In this document: positions 7,528 through 13,140 of the stretch, piece after piece | Layout of the letters: every line of letters begins with the position of its first letter | Position numbering within the stretch: the first letter of the stretch is position 1 | Origin: CAZQQN01 sp964595485 | GTDB lineage: Bacteria > Bacteroidota > Bacteroidia > CAILMK01 > CAYYUA01 | Length of the DNA: 13,140 nt | NCBI GenBank assembly: GCA_964595485.1 | Contig: CAZQQN010000051.1 | Span: 1-13,140, forward strand | Direction: 5' to 3' | The notes under the pieces: generated by a model | What the model was told of the DNA's origin: nothing | Databases searched by the model: none | The model's input: only the letters and a program-made list of their open reading frames with translations | Program-made: the position numbers and the translations under genes

Positions 7528-7562
7528 AAAAAAAACCCGGGTTCTCAGCCCGGGTTTTTTTT
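7528..7562. terminator. Strong bidirectional intrinsic terminator
   Basis: Eight A then CCCGGG (7528-7541) is perfectly complementary to CCCGGG then eight T (7549-7562), with loop TTCTCAG. The hairpin gives a T tract in either direction. It ends the acyl-CoA dehydrogenase transcript, whose stop is 22 bases away on the minus strand. It would also end any plus-strand transcript from the gene-poor interval. Confidence 0.9.
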
Positions 7563-7583
7563 ATTTTCAAAAAGCAATTAGCA

Positions 7584-8726
7584 CTATTGGTCTAATTCAC
7601 TACGTGAAATAATCATCCGCTGAATTTCGGAAGTACCCTCATAGATCTGGGTGATCTTGGCATCCCTCATCAAGCGCTCAACATGGTATTCCCTCACATA
7701 GCCATAACCACCGTGAATCTGGACGGCTTCTGTGGTCACATCCATGGCTGCTTCAGATGCATAAAGTTTTGCCATAGCGCTGGCTGTTCCATAACGCTCT
7801 TTTTTATCCTTAAGTTGAGCAGCCTGCAAACATAATAACCGCGCCGCTTCTATTCGAGTGGCCATGTCAGCCAGCTTAAAGGAGATGCTCTGATGCTTGT
7901 AAATCTCTTTCTTGAAAGCTTTGCGCTCAGTAGCATATTTTAAAGATAGCTCGTAAGCACCGGAAGCAATACCCAAAGCTTGCGCTGCAATACCAATTCT
8001 ACCGCCTTCCAGCGTTTTCATCGCAAACTTAAACCCAAAGCCATCCTCTTTGATCAGGTTTTCCTTCGGAACTTTGACATCATCAAACATGATCGAATGG
8101 GTGTCTGAACTACGGATACCCATTTTATCCTCTTCCTTGCCTACAGTAACGCCATCCCAGTCACTTTCTACAATAAAAGCGTTGATACCCTTAGCCCCTT
8201 TTTCCGGGTCTGTTTGTGCCATAACAAGGAAAACATTGGCGTGACCACCATTGGTGATCCAATTTTTAGTGCCATTTAATATGTAATGGTCACCTTTATC
8301 CTCTGCAGATGTTTTTTGTTGGGTAGCATCAGAACCAGCCTCCGGTTCAGATAGGCAAAATGCCCCAGTCATTTCGCCGGTTGCCAGTTTCGTTAGGTAC
8401 TTTTGCTTCTGCTCTTCCGAACCATAGTTTTCTAACCCCCAGCAAACAAGTGAGTTGTTAACGGATACAATAACCGAGGTTGATGGATCAATCTTTGAAA
8501 ACTCCTCCATAGCCAGTACATAAGATATCGTATCCATTCCAGCTCCCCCATAATCCGGCGACACCATCATACCCATAAAACCATGCTCTCCAAGCTTCTG
8601 GATATGCTGATCCGGATAAATCCCGTTTTTATCCCGTTCAATAATATCTGATATTAAATCCTTTTGAGCAATGTCCCGAGCTGCTTGCCGGATCATTGTG
8701 TGCTCTTCATTCAGGGCAAATTCCAT
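7584..8726 (-). CDS. Acyl-CoA dehydrogenase (short/branched-chain type, FAD flavoprotein)
   Basis: It catalyses alpha,beta-dehydrogenation of an acyl-CoA thioester, passing electrons to electron-transfer flavoprotein, in fatty-acid or branched-chain amino-acid breakdown. The 380 residues equal the usual short-chain ACAD length. Signature 1 is CLSEPEAGSD (124-133) and signature 2 is IHGGYGYVREYHVERLMRD (337-355). The catalytic base is Glu363 in QIYEGTSEIQRM, the position used by short- and medium-chain enzymes. NWITNG (155-160) and RKAF (268-271) are FAD and substrate-pocket motifs. Overall it resembles butyryl-CoA dehydrogenases; chain length cannot be fixed by eye. The ATG at 8726 begins the normal MEFALNEEH N-terminus. 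It is divergent from the small membrane protein, across an interval containing a palindrome at 8828-8842. No clear -33/-7 promoter was found for it. The strong terminator at 7528-7562 follows. Confidence 0.95.
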   Translation of the reverse strand: MEFALNEEHTMIRQAARDIAQKDLISDIIERDKNGIYPDQHIQKLGEHGFMGMMVSPDYGGAGMDTISYVLAMEEFSKIDPSTSVIVSVNNSLVCWGLENYGSEEQKQKYLTKLATGEMTGAFCLSEPEAGSDATQQKTSAEDKGDHYILNGTKNWITNGGHANVFLVMAQTDPEKGAKGINAFIVESDWDGVTVGKEEDKMGIRSSDTHSIMFDDVKVPKENLIKEDGFGFKFAMKTLEGGRIGIAAQALGIASGAYELSLKYATERKAFKKEIYKHQSISFKLADMATRIEAARLLCLQAAQLKDKKERYGTASAMAKLYASEAAMDVTTEAVQIHGGYGYVREYHVERLMRDAKITQIYEGTSEIQRMIISRSELDQ

Positions 8727-8827
8727 TAGTTACTGTTTTTTGACGTTGCGAAATTATTATTTCTTCATCCGAATTCATTAACCACAAGTAAAAACCTGCT
8801 GTAGTAAGTATTGTTTACCTGGACTTT

Positions 8828-8842
8828 ATTTGTTAAACAAAT
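8828..8842. promoter_or_regulatory. Candidate operator palindrome
   Basis: ATTTGTT-A-AACAAAT is a perfect 7-bp inverted repeat with one central base. A related half-site, TTGTTTA, lies at 8811-8817. It sits between the divergent acyl-CoA dehydrogenase and membrane protein genes, the usual place for a dimeric regulator. In AT-rich DNA such a palindrome can arise by chance, and no regulator gene is nearby. Confidence 0.3.
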
Positions 8843-8894
8843 GATTTAATTTTCACCCTCAAAACTTTTACAAAAGGAATTTTTTAAAAAGCCG

Positions 8895-9398
8895 ATGATC
8901 AGGAAAAACAATAAAAATAGAAAACCCTTTTATAAAAATTTAGCAACAGGGCTTGCAATCTTTTCCGGTTACAGCGTTGTAATAACATTCTTTATTACCT
9001 TTTTTTTCTGGTTTATATTACCCGGTGATAACCTATCAATGGGAGATTGGTTGGCTCCCGAAAGCGATCAACCCCTACCCCTAATTGATCATTTAATAAG
9101 CCATTTTAAGATCGGGTCAATAAGCTTATTCATATTCCTTATCCTTTTACTGATCAGCAGTTTTTTTCTGCGTAAAGGTAAAAAGTGGGCCAGGTTCTCT
9201 ACCCTGTTGCTGCTTATCGCCCCTGTTTTACTTATCATTTACAGCACGGGGTTGCTGATAAGCCAGTGGAGCTTTTTTTGCAGTATTCCTGTCCCTTTTT
9301 GGGTATCCTTTTTAGTGATAGCCTTAATCATAAGCTTAGGCATTGTGCTTACTTTTTTAAGCATTCAGCTGGTCAGGAGTAACCCAGTTAACAAATAA
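8895..9398 (+). CDS. Small four-helix inner-membrane protein, unknown function
   Basis: This 167-residue protein has a basic N-terminus (MIRKNNKNRK) and four strongly hydrophobic segments at about 17-42, 73-92, 101-123 and 134-159, so it is an integral inner-membrane protein. The loop after the first helix is acidic (DWLAPESDQ) and the one between helices 2 and 3 is basic (RKGKKWAR). By the positive-inside rule, both termini should be cytoplasmic. No catalytic or transport motif is recognised. An AAAAGGA sequence about 15 bases upstream of the ATG is a possible but distant ribosome site. It is flanked by 168 bases shared with the divergent acyl-CoA dehydrogenase and by 212 bases before hppA, which has its own promoter, so it is probably a single-gene unit. 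Confidence 0.75.
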   Translation: MIRKNNKNRKPFYKNLATGLAIFSGYSVVITFFITFFFWFILPGDNLSMGDWLAPESDQPLPLIDHLISHFKIGSISLFIFLILLLISSFFLRKGKKWARFSTLLLLIAPVLLIIYSTGLLISQWSFFCSIPVPFWVSFLVIALIISLGIVLTFLSIQLVRSNPVNK

Positions 9399-9545
9399 AG
9401 CTTGTTATTAAGTAGCGACAGGGAATTTGATAAATGGACCGGCCAAAACCAATCCTAAATCACTAAACTCCAAACGGCGTTTGAAAAGCTTTTTTTCAAT
9501 AACACAACAGAAAGCCTGACTGATGGGTAAGAGAATGGTTAACCC

Positions 9546-9576
9546 TTTGGAAGCGTCCTAAATAAAAATATATTTG
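9546..9576 (+). promoter_or_regulatory. Bacteroidota-type promoter of hppA
   Basis: TTTG at 9546-9549 and TATATTTG at 9569-9576 are separated by exactly 19 bases, a textbook match to TTTG-N19-TAnnTTTG. Transcription should begin near 9583, giving a leader of about 28 bases before the ATG at 9611. It is the best protein-gene promoter in the window. Confidence 0.8.
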
Positions 9577-9610
9577 CAACGCTAAAAACCAAGAAAACCA
9601 AAAAAATACT

Positions 9611-11998
9611 ATGGAAAGCCTGATCTACATTATTCCGCTATTTGGGGTCGTTGCACTCCTTTTTACCTACATCCGAACCTCCTGGATATCCAAGCAAGAA
9701 GTCGGGACAGAAAAAATGGGCCGGATTTCAGATCACATTACCCGTGGCGCTATGGCATTCCTTAAAGCTGAATACAAGATTCTGGCAATATTCGTTGTCA
9801 TAGTTGCCGGTTTATTGGCATTTTCCGGCAGCCAGGCCGGCGAAAGCTCATCTCCTTTCATTGCCATTTCCTTCATTGTTGGAGCCTTCTGTTCTGGTTT
9901 AGCAGGCTTCCTTGGAATGAAGGCTGCAACAAAAGGCAATGTGAGGACAACCCATGCAGCTCGCTCAGGCCTCCCAAAAGCTTTGAATATAGCTTTTGCC
10001 AGTGGCTCTGTAATGGGATTAGGTGTCGTTGGATTAGGAATATTGGGATTAAGTTTACTGTTTATCATATTCAGCCAAGCAACTGATTGGAACACCATAA
10101 AAGTGGTCAACGTAATAACGGGTTTTTCCTTTGGCGCTTCTTCTATTGCCCTCTTTGCCCGTGTGGGTGGCGGTATTTACACCAAGGCAGCTGACGTAGG
10201 CGCTGATCTTGTTGGTAAGGTTGAAGCGGGAATTCCAGAAGATCATCCGTTAAACCCGGCAACCATCGCTGACAACGTTGGTGATAATGTAGGTGATGTG
10301 GCCGGAATGGGAGCTGACTTATTTGAATCCTATGTTGGCTCCATCATTAGTGCAATGGTATTAGGCTATGCTTTCATTGGTATTGATGGGGTTTACTTAC
10401 CCTTAGCTTTGGCTGCCATTGGTATTCTTTGCTCTATAATCGGGACTTTCTTTGTTAAAACCAAAGAAGGAGGGAATCCACAAGCGGCGCTTAATTTGGG
10501 TGAGTTTGGATCAGCCGGTTTAATGGTTGTTCTCTCTTTCTTTGCTATGATGTGGATTCTACCCGGAAGCTGGGAAGCAAATGGTGCCACTTACCAGTTC
10601 TGGAATGTCTTTATTTGCATGATTGTAGGTTTGGCAGCTGGGCTCGGTATTGGGCTGATAACAGAACACTACACGGGCGTTGGTACTTCACCAACAACCC
10701 GGATTGCTCAACAATCTGTTACGGGCGATGCAACCAACATCATTGCCGGTGTAGGGGTCGGTATGATTTCCACCGCTATCCCGATATTGATCATCGTTGT
10801 TTCCATTTTGGTCTCTTATTTCTTCGCGGGCCTTTACGGTATAGCCATTGCAGCCGTTGGTATGCTTTCCAACACAGGTATTCAACTGGCGGTTGATGCC
10901 TATGGGCCGGTTGCTGACAATGCCGGTGGAATTGCTGAAATGTCGGAGCTACCCGGAGAAGTTAGGGATCGTACCGATAAATTGGATGCTGTCGGCAATA
11001 CAACGGCAGCTATTGGAAAGGGTTTTGCCATTGGATCGGCAGCCCTTACCGCTTTAGCACTTTTCAGCGCTTATAAAGAAACTGCTCAGATCAATCAAAT
11101 TGATATTACAACACCCATTGTTATGGCAGGCCTTTTCCTTGGGGGTATGTTGCCTTTCCTTTTCTCTGCTCTGTCTATGCAAGCCGTTGGAAGGGCTTCC
11201 ATGGATATGATCAAGGAAGTGCGGAACCAATTTAATTCTATCCCCAAGCTGAAAGATGCTTTAGAGGTGATGAAACGAAATGAAGGAAAAGAAACCAGCG
11301 AAATGAGTGAGGAGGACCAGCAAACTATGGAAGCAGCCGATGGATCCGCTGAATATGAAAAATGTGTTGAGATCTCCACCAAGGCTTCCCTGAGGGAAAT
11401 GGTAGCACCGGGTCTTATAGCTGTTTTAATCCCTGTTTTGATTGGCTTTTTTGGTGGTCCGGAAATGTTAGGTGGATTGCTTTCCGGCGTAATGGTTTCG
11501 GGAGTTTTAATGGCCATTTACCAATCCAATGCCGGGGGTGCCTGGGATAACGCCAAAAAGATGATAGAAGAAGGCATTACTGTGGATGGTGTGGAATATG
11601 GGAAAGGTTCGGAAGCGCACAAGGCATCCGTAACAGGTGATACTGTTGGCGACCCTTTTAAGGATACTGCCGGCCCATCTTTAAATATCCTTATCAAGCT
11701 GATGTCCGTTGTTGCGTTGGTAATCGCGCCTTTCCTGATGGATCAGAATGATAGTGGTAATGCCTCCAAAGATGAAGGCCAGCCCAATCATCAGGTTGAA
11801 GTGCAGGTTGTATCAATGGAAAATGGAGAAGGTAAAACAGGTGCATGTTGTCCTTATAAAGAAGGTATGAGTAAAAAAGAATGCATTGAAAAAATGAAGG
11901 ATTGCGATAAAAAGCCTGAAACGCCTTGCTGGGATAAAGAAACAGATGAAAATGACAATGATAAGGTACAGGCCTATTTACCTCAAATAATGAATTAA
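9611..11998 (+). CDS. hppA: K+-dependent ion-translocating membrane pyrophosphatase with Cys-containing C-terminal tail
   Basis: It hydrolyses cytoplasmic pyrophosphate and uses the energy to pump H+ and/or Na+ across the inner membrane. The family's Mg-PPi site is intact: GGGIYTKAADVGADL (186-200) with KVE and DNVGDNVGDVAGMGADLFES (221-240). GNTTAAIGKG (462-471) has Ala466 and Gly469 where potassium-independent enzymes have Lys and Thr, so this should be a K+-dependent enzyme. Glu239 in DLFES sits at the gate position typical of Na+-pumping and some K+-dependent H+-pumping members; the ion cannot be decided by eye. The core ends near residue 708 (LVIAPFLMD). A hydrophilic tail of about 87 residues follows, with five cysteines (746, 747, 758, 765, 773). 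That tail is longer than most family members have and, by family topology, should face the periplasm. It has its own promoter and terminator. Confidence 0.96.
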   Translation: MESLIYIIPLFGVVALLFTYIRTSWISKQEVGTEKMGRISDHITRGAMAFLKAEYKILAIFVVIVAGLLAFSGSQAGESSSPFIAISFIVGAFCSGLAGFLGMKAATKGNVRTTHAARSGLPKALNIAFASGSVMGLGVVGLGILGLSLLFIIFSQATDWNTIKVVNVITGFSFGASSIALFARVGGGIYTKAADVGADLVGKVEAGIPEDHPLNPATIADNVGDNVGDVAGMGADLFESYVGSIISAMVLGYAFIGIDGVYLPLALAAIGILCSIIGTFFVKTKEGGNPQAALNLGEFGSAGLMVVLSFFAMMWILPGSWEANGATYQFWNVFICMIVGLAAGLGIGLITEHYTGVGTSPTTRIAQQSVTGDATNIIAGVGVGMISTAIPILIIVVSILVSYFFAGLYGIAIAAVGMLSNTGIQLAVDAYGPVADNAGGIAEMSELPGEVRDRTDKLDAVGNTTAAIGKGFAIGSAALTALALFSAYKETAQINQIDITTPIVMAGLFLGGMLPFLFSALSMQAVGRASMDMIKEVRNQFNSIPKLKDALEVMKRNEGKETSEMSEEDQQTMEAADGSAEYEKCVEISTKASLREMVAPGLIAVLIPVLIGFFGGPEMLGGLLSGVMVSGVLMAIYQSNAGGAWDNAKKMIEEGITVDGVEYGKGSEAHKASVTGDTVGDPFKDTAGPSLNILIKLMSVVALVIAPFLMDQNDSGNASKDEGQPNHQVEVQVVSMENGEGKTGACCPYKEGMSKKECIEKMKDCDKKPETPCWDKETDENDNDKVQAYLPQIMN

Positions 11999-12029
11999 GT
12001 CATCAATGACCATTTTTATTTTAATATGG

Positions 12030-12062
12030 ATATGCCCGGTCTTTATGCCGGGCATATTTTTT
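12030..12062 (+). terminator. Intrinsic terminator of hppA
   Basis: ATATGCCCGG (12030-12039) pairs perfectly with CCGGGCATAT (12048-12057) around an eight-base loop. A run of T follows at 12057-12062. It lies 32 bases after the hppA stop codon. Confidence 0.88.
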
Positions 12063-12121
12063 GGTTTCAGTATAAGGCATAAGACAATCATTAACATTGC
12101 ATAACTAAAGAAAACAATACC

Positions 12122-12505
12122 ATGGCACAAACACCTGATTACACAGAAATTCACCAAGAACACCGGCAGTGGCTAACTGACCTTAATTTTTACCATGATG
12201 AAATCAAATACTACCAGAACCAGTTAGCGCAAATTGCTGCTCGTAAAGACATTGACGACCAATACCACCAAAAAATCATTAATTTCAAACGGCGTTTTTT
12301 TGATACCTTGGAGACAATTGATAAGCTACGTTATAGTATTTACAAGCATGAAAAGGAACTGGCTGACCATGAAAAATTAGCGGAAAGAACCCAGATCCAC
12401 GTAAATGAAGACCATCACGCCAAAAAAACTGAATTCAACAGCTTTAAGCAAGAATACGAAAAACTGAAAAAAGATTTCACTACCTTCCTTGAAGCCATAA
12501 TATAG
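12122..12505 (+). CDS. Small cytosolic coiled-coil protein, unknown function
   Basis: This is a 127-residue hydrophilic protein with no signal peptide, membrane segment or cysteine. It is almost entirely alpha-helical by composition, rich in Lys, Glu, His and Gln, with heptad-like spacing of hydrophobics through about 18-40, 52-88 and 104-125. This suggests a two- or three-helix coiled-coil bundle. The ATG at 12122 follows an A-rich leader with no strong Shine-Dalgarno sequence, common in this phylum. It lies downstream of the hppA terminator, so it is probably transcribed separately. I recognise no named family. It looks like a conserved Bacteroidota hypothetical protein rather than a chance frame, because composition is even and no overlapping frame competes. 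Confidence 0.75.
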   Translation: MAQTPDYTEIHQEHRQWLTDLNFYHDEIKYYQNQLAQIAARKDIDDQYHQKIINFKRRFFDTLETIDKLRYSIYKHEKELADHEKLAERTQIHVNEDHHAKKTEFNSFKQEYEKLKKDFTTFLEAII

Positions 12506-12614
12506 CCATTAAAATCTTGGGTTGGAGGTTCAGTTTGTCTTCAAACCTTTAAAGAGGAAGAAAACATTGAATTCTCGTTTAACAAGAAGGATCTAATAAA
12601 TGATTAATTGGGTT

Positions 12615-12653
12615 TTAAGGTAATAGGAGCGCTATTTTTTGAAAAAACCTTAA
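12615..12653 (+). terminator. Weak nested hairpin, possible terminator of the coiled-coil gene
   Basis: AATAG (12622-12626) pairs with CTATT (12632-12636) around GAGCG and is followed by T residues to 12640. TTAAGGT (12615-12621) and ACCTTAA (12647-12653) enclose it. The stems are short and AT-rich, and it lies 110 bases after the stop codon, so termination is uncertain. The rest of 12506-12730 shows nothing else. Confidence 0.3.
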
Positions 12654-12730
12654 TAACTTAACCACCCCTATCCCCGGAGAAAGTTTTACGGCATCAAATT
12701 CCCCTAACCGCCTGGCAAAAGCTTAACTGT

Positions 12731-12770
12731 AAAAAAAAAGCCCTTTCAAAGTCAATCTTGAAAGGGCTTT
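12731..12770 (-). terminator. Intrinsic terminator of tRNA-Lys
   Basis: AAAGCCCTTTCAA (12737-12749) and TTGAAAGGGCTTT (12758-12770) form a perfect 13-bp stem with an eight-base loop. Read on the minus strand it is followed by a T tract (the A run at 12731-12739). It begins 14 bases beyond the tRNA-Lys 3' end. Confidence 0.88.
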
Positions 12771-12783
12771 AATGAATTGGCCG

Positions 12784-12856
12784 TGATCCCGCAGGGATTC
12801 GAACCCTGGACCCTCTCCTTAAAAGGGAGATGCTCTACCAGCTGAGCTACGGAATC
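12784..12856 (-). tRNA. tRNA-Lys (anticodon UUU)
   Basis: On the minus strand the 73-base cloverleaf is complete. The acceptor GATTCCG pairs with CGGGATC (one T-G wobble), with discriminator A. The D-arm is GCTC...GAGC. The anticodon arm TCTCC-CTTTTAA-GGAGA gives anticodon TTT. The T-arm is CAGGG-TTCGAAT-CCCTG. CCA is not encoded, so it must be added after transcription. Both a promoter and a terminator flank the gene, so it is a single-tRNA unit. Confidence 0.97.
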
Positions 12857-12876
12857 GACCTCTCAAAAGAGCGGTG

Positions 12877-12909
12877 CAAAGGTATTGATTTGCCGGTTGC
12901 TTTTCCAAA
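12877..12909 (-). promoter_or_regulatory. Bacteroidota-type promoter of tRNA-Lys
   Basis: On the minus strand, TTTG (12906-12909) and TACCTTTG (12877-12884) are 21 bases apart, an exact match to the TTTG / TAnnTTTG pattern. Transcription should begin near 12870, giving a leader of roughly 14 bases before the mature tRNA. The leader contains a small CTC-TTTT-GAG hairpin. Confidence 0.75.
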
Positions 12910-13002
12910 TTAGTCCCCAAAAAATTTGGCGACAATGGCCAGCAAGCAAAATGTTGGGCAATTTATTATTTTAGCGCTACAAACAAAAAATCCCTGGAAT
13001 AG

Positions 13003-13037
13003 TTGTTTTTAAATTAACAAAAAAGCTTCTAAATTTG
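13003..13037 (+). promoter_or_regulatory. Candidate promoter of tRNA-Pro
   Basis: TAAATTTG (13030-13037) matches TAnnTTTG exactly. TTG at 13003-13005 is 24 bases upstream, one base beyond the usual range. The predicted start near 13044 leaves about 44 bases before the tRNA. Confidence 0.45.
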
Positions 13038-13087
13038 CCATGCTTGTGAAAGCGATGATGACGTATCAAATAAGCATGCACCCAAAT

Positions 13088-13140
13088 CGGGGTGTAGCTC
13101 AGTCCGGTTAGAGTACACGTCTGGGGGACGTGTGGCCGCT
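13088..13140 (+). tRNA. tRNA-Pro (anticodon GGG), truncated by window end
   Basis: The 5' 53 bases of a tRNA are present: acceptor CGGGGTG, D-arm GCTC...GAGT, and anticodon arm CACGT-CTGGGGG-ACGTG, giving anticodon GGG (proline). The T-arm and 3' acceptor strand lie beyond the window. It is transcribed away from tRNA-Lys. Confidence 0.92.

Larger units (their letters stand above)
6866..7583. other. 718-base gene-poor interval with stacked inverted repeats
   Basis: No convincing protein gene is present. From left to right I see: a candidate minus-strand promoter at 6933-6940; a 29-codon minus-strand reading frame at 6946-7035 of doubtful status; a largely featureless AT-rich stretch to about 7180; a candidate plus-strand promoter at 7183-7210; a long nested inverted repeat at about 7222-7384; an 11-bp hairpin at 7429-7455; a tandem TTAATACCC pair near 7482-7499; and a strong bidirectional terminator at 7528-7562. 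The longer open frames in both directions simply run through the inverted repeats and show no recognisable protein features. Confidence 0.7.

Noticed and set aside
9471..9496. CAAACGGCGTTTG palindrome followed by AAAAGCTTTTTTT, as a terminator of the small membrane protein gene
   Set aside because: The stem is only 5 bp around three bases, and the T run is offset by several bases. The same 12 bases recur at about 12286-12297 inside a coding region as ordinary codons, so it is probably coincidence.

Overview
The window is chromosomal DNA from a member of the Bacteroidota, most likely a Cytophagales-like marine or soil bacterium. Four things point there. The FG-GAP protein ends in a type IX secretion (T9SS) sorting domain. 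Several upstream regions carry the Bacteroidota promoter pattern TTTG...TAnnTTTG. Shine-Dalgarno sequences are weak or absent at most starts. Base composition is AT-rich. No phage, transposase, integrase, CRISPR array or defence gene is visible, so this looks like an ordinary housekeeping stretch with some lineage-specific genes.

Left part (1-6.9 kb): the 3' end of a small Bacteroidota-specific cytosolic protein (+) converges on a secreted FG-GAP/VCBS-repeat protein with a T9SS tail (-). Divergent from that gene is murF (+), the last cytoplasmic ligase of peptidoglycan precursor synthesis. murF converges on a two-gene minus-strand unit: an unknown secreted protein followed by a fused alpha/beta-hydrolase-OsmC protein.

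Middle (6.9-7.6 kb): about 720 bases with no convincing gene. It is the least explained part of the window. It holds a candidate promoter, then a long nested inverted repeat at about 7222-7384 that would fold as one long imperfect hairpin, then a second 11-bp hairpin, then a strong bidirectional terminator. The best reading is an undescribed structured non-coding RNA; a small palindromic repeat element is the alternative.

Right part (7.6-13.1 kb): a short-chain-type acyl-CoA dehydrogenase (-), divergent from a small four-helix membrane protein (+). Next comes a membrane pyrophosphatase, hppA (+), with a clear promoter, a clear terminator and an unusual cysteine-bearing C-terminal tail. A small coiled-coil protein (+) follows. 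The window ends with two divergent tRNA genes: tRNA-Lys(UUU) on the minus strand with its own promoter and terminator, and a tRNA-Pro(GGG) cut off by the window edge.

Functionally, the set combines cell-wall synthesis (murF), fatty-acid or branched-chain acyl-CoA oxidation, pyrophosphate-driven ion pumping, likely peroxide detoxification (OsmC) and secreted proteins. Apart from the two-gene minus-strand unit, the genes appear to be independent transcription units.
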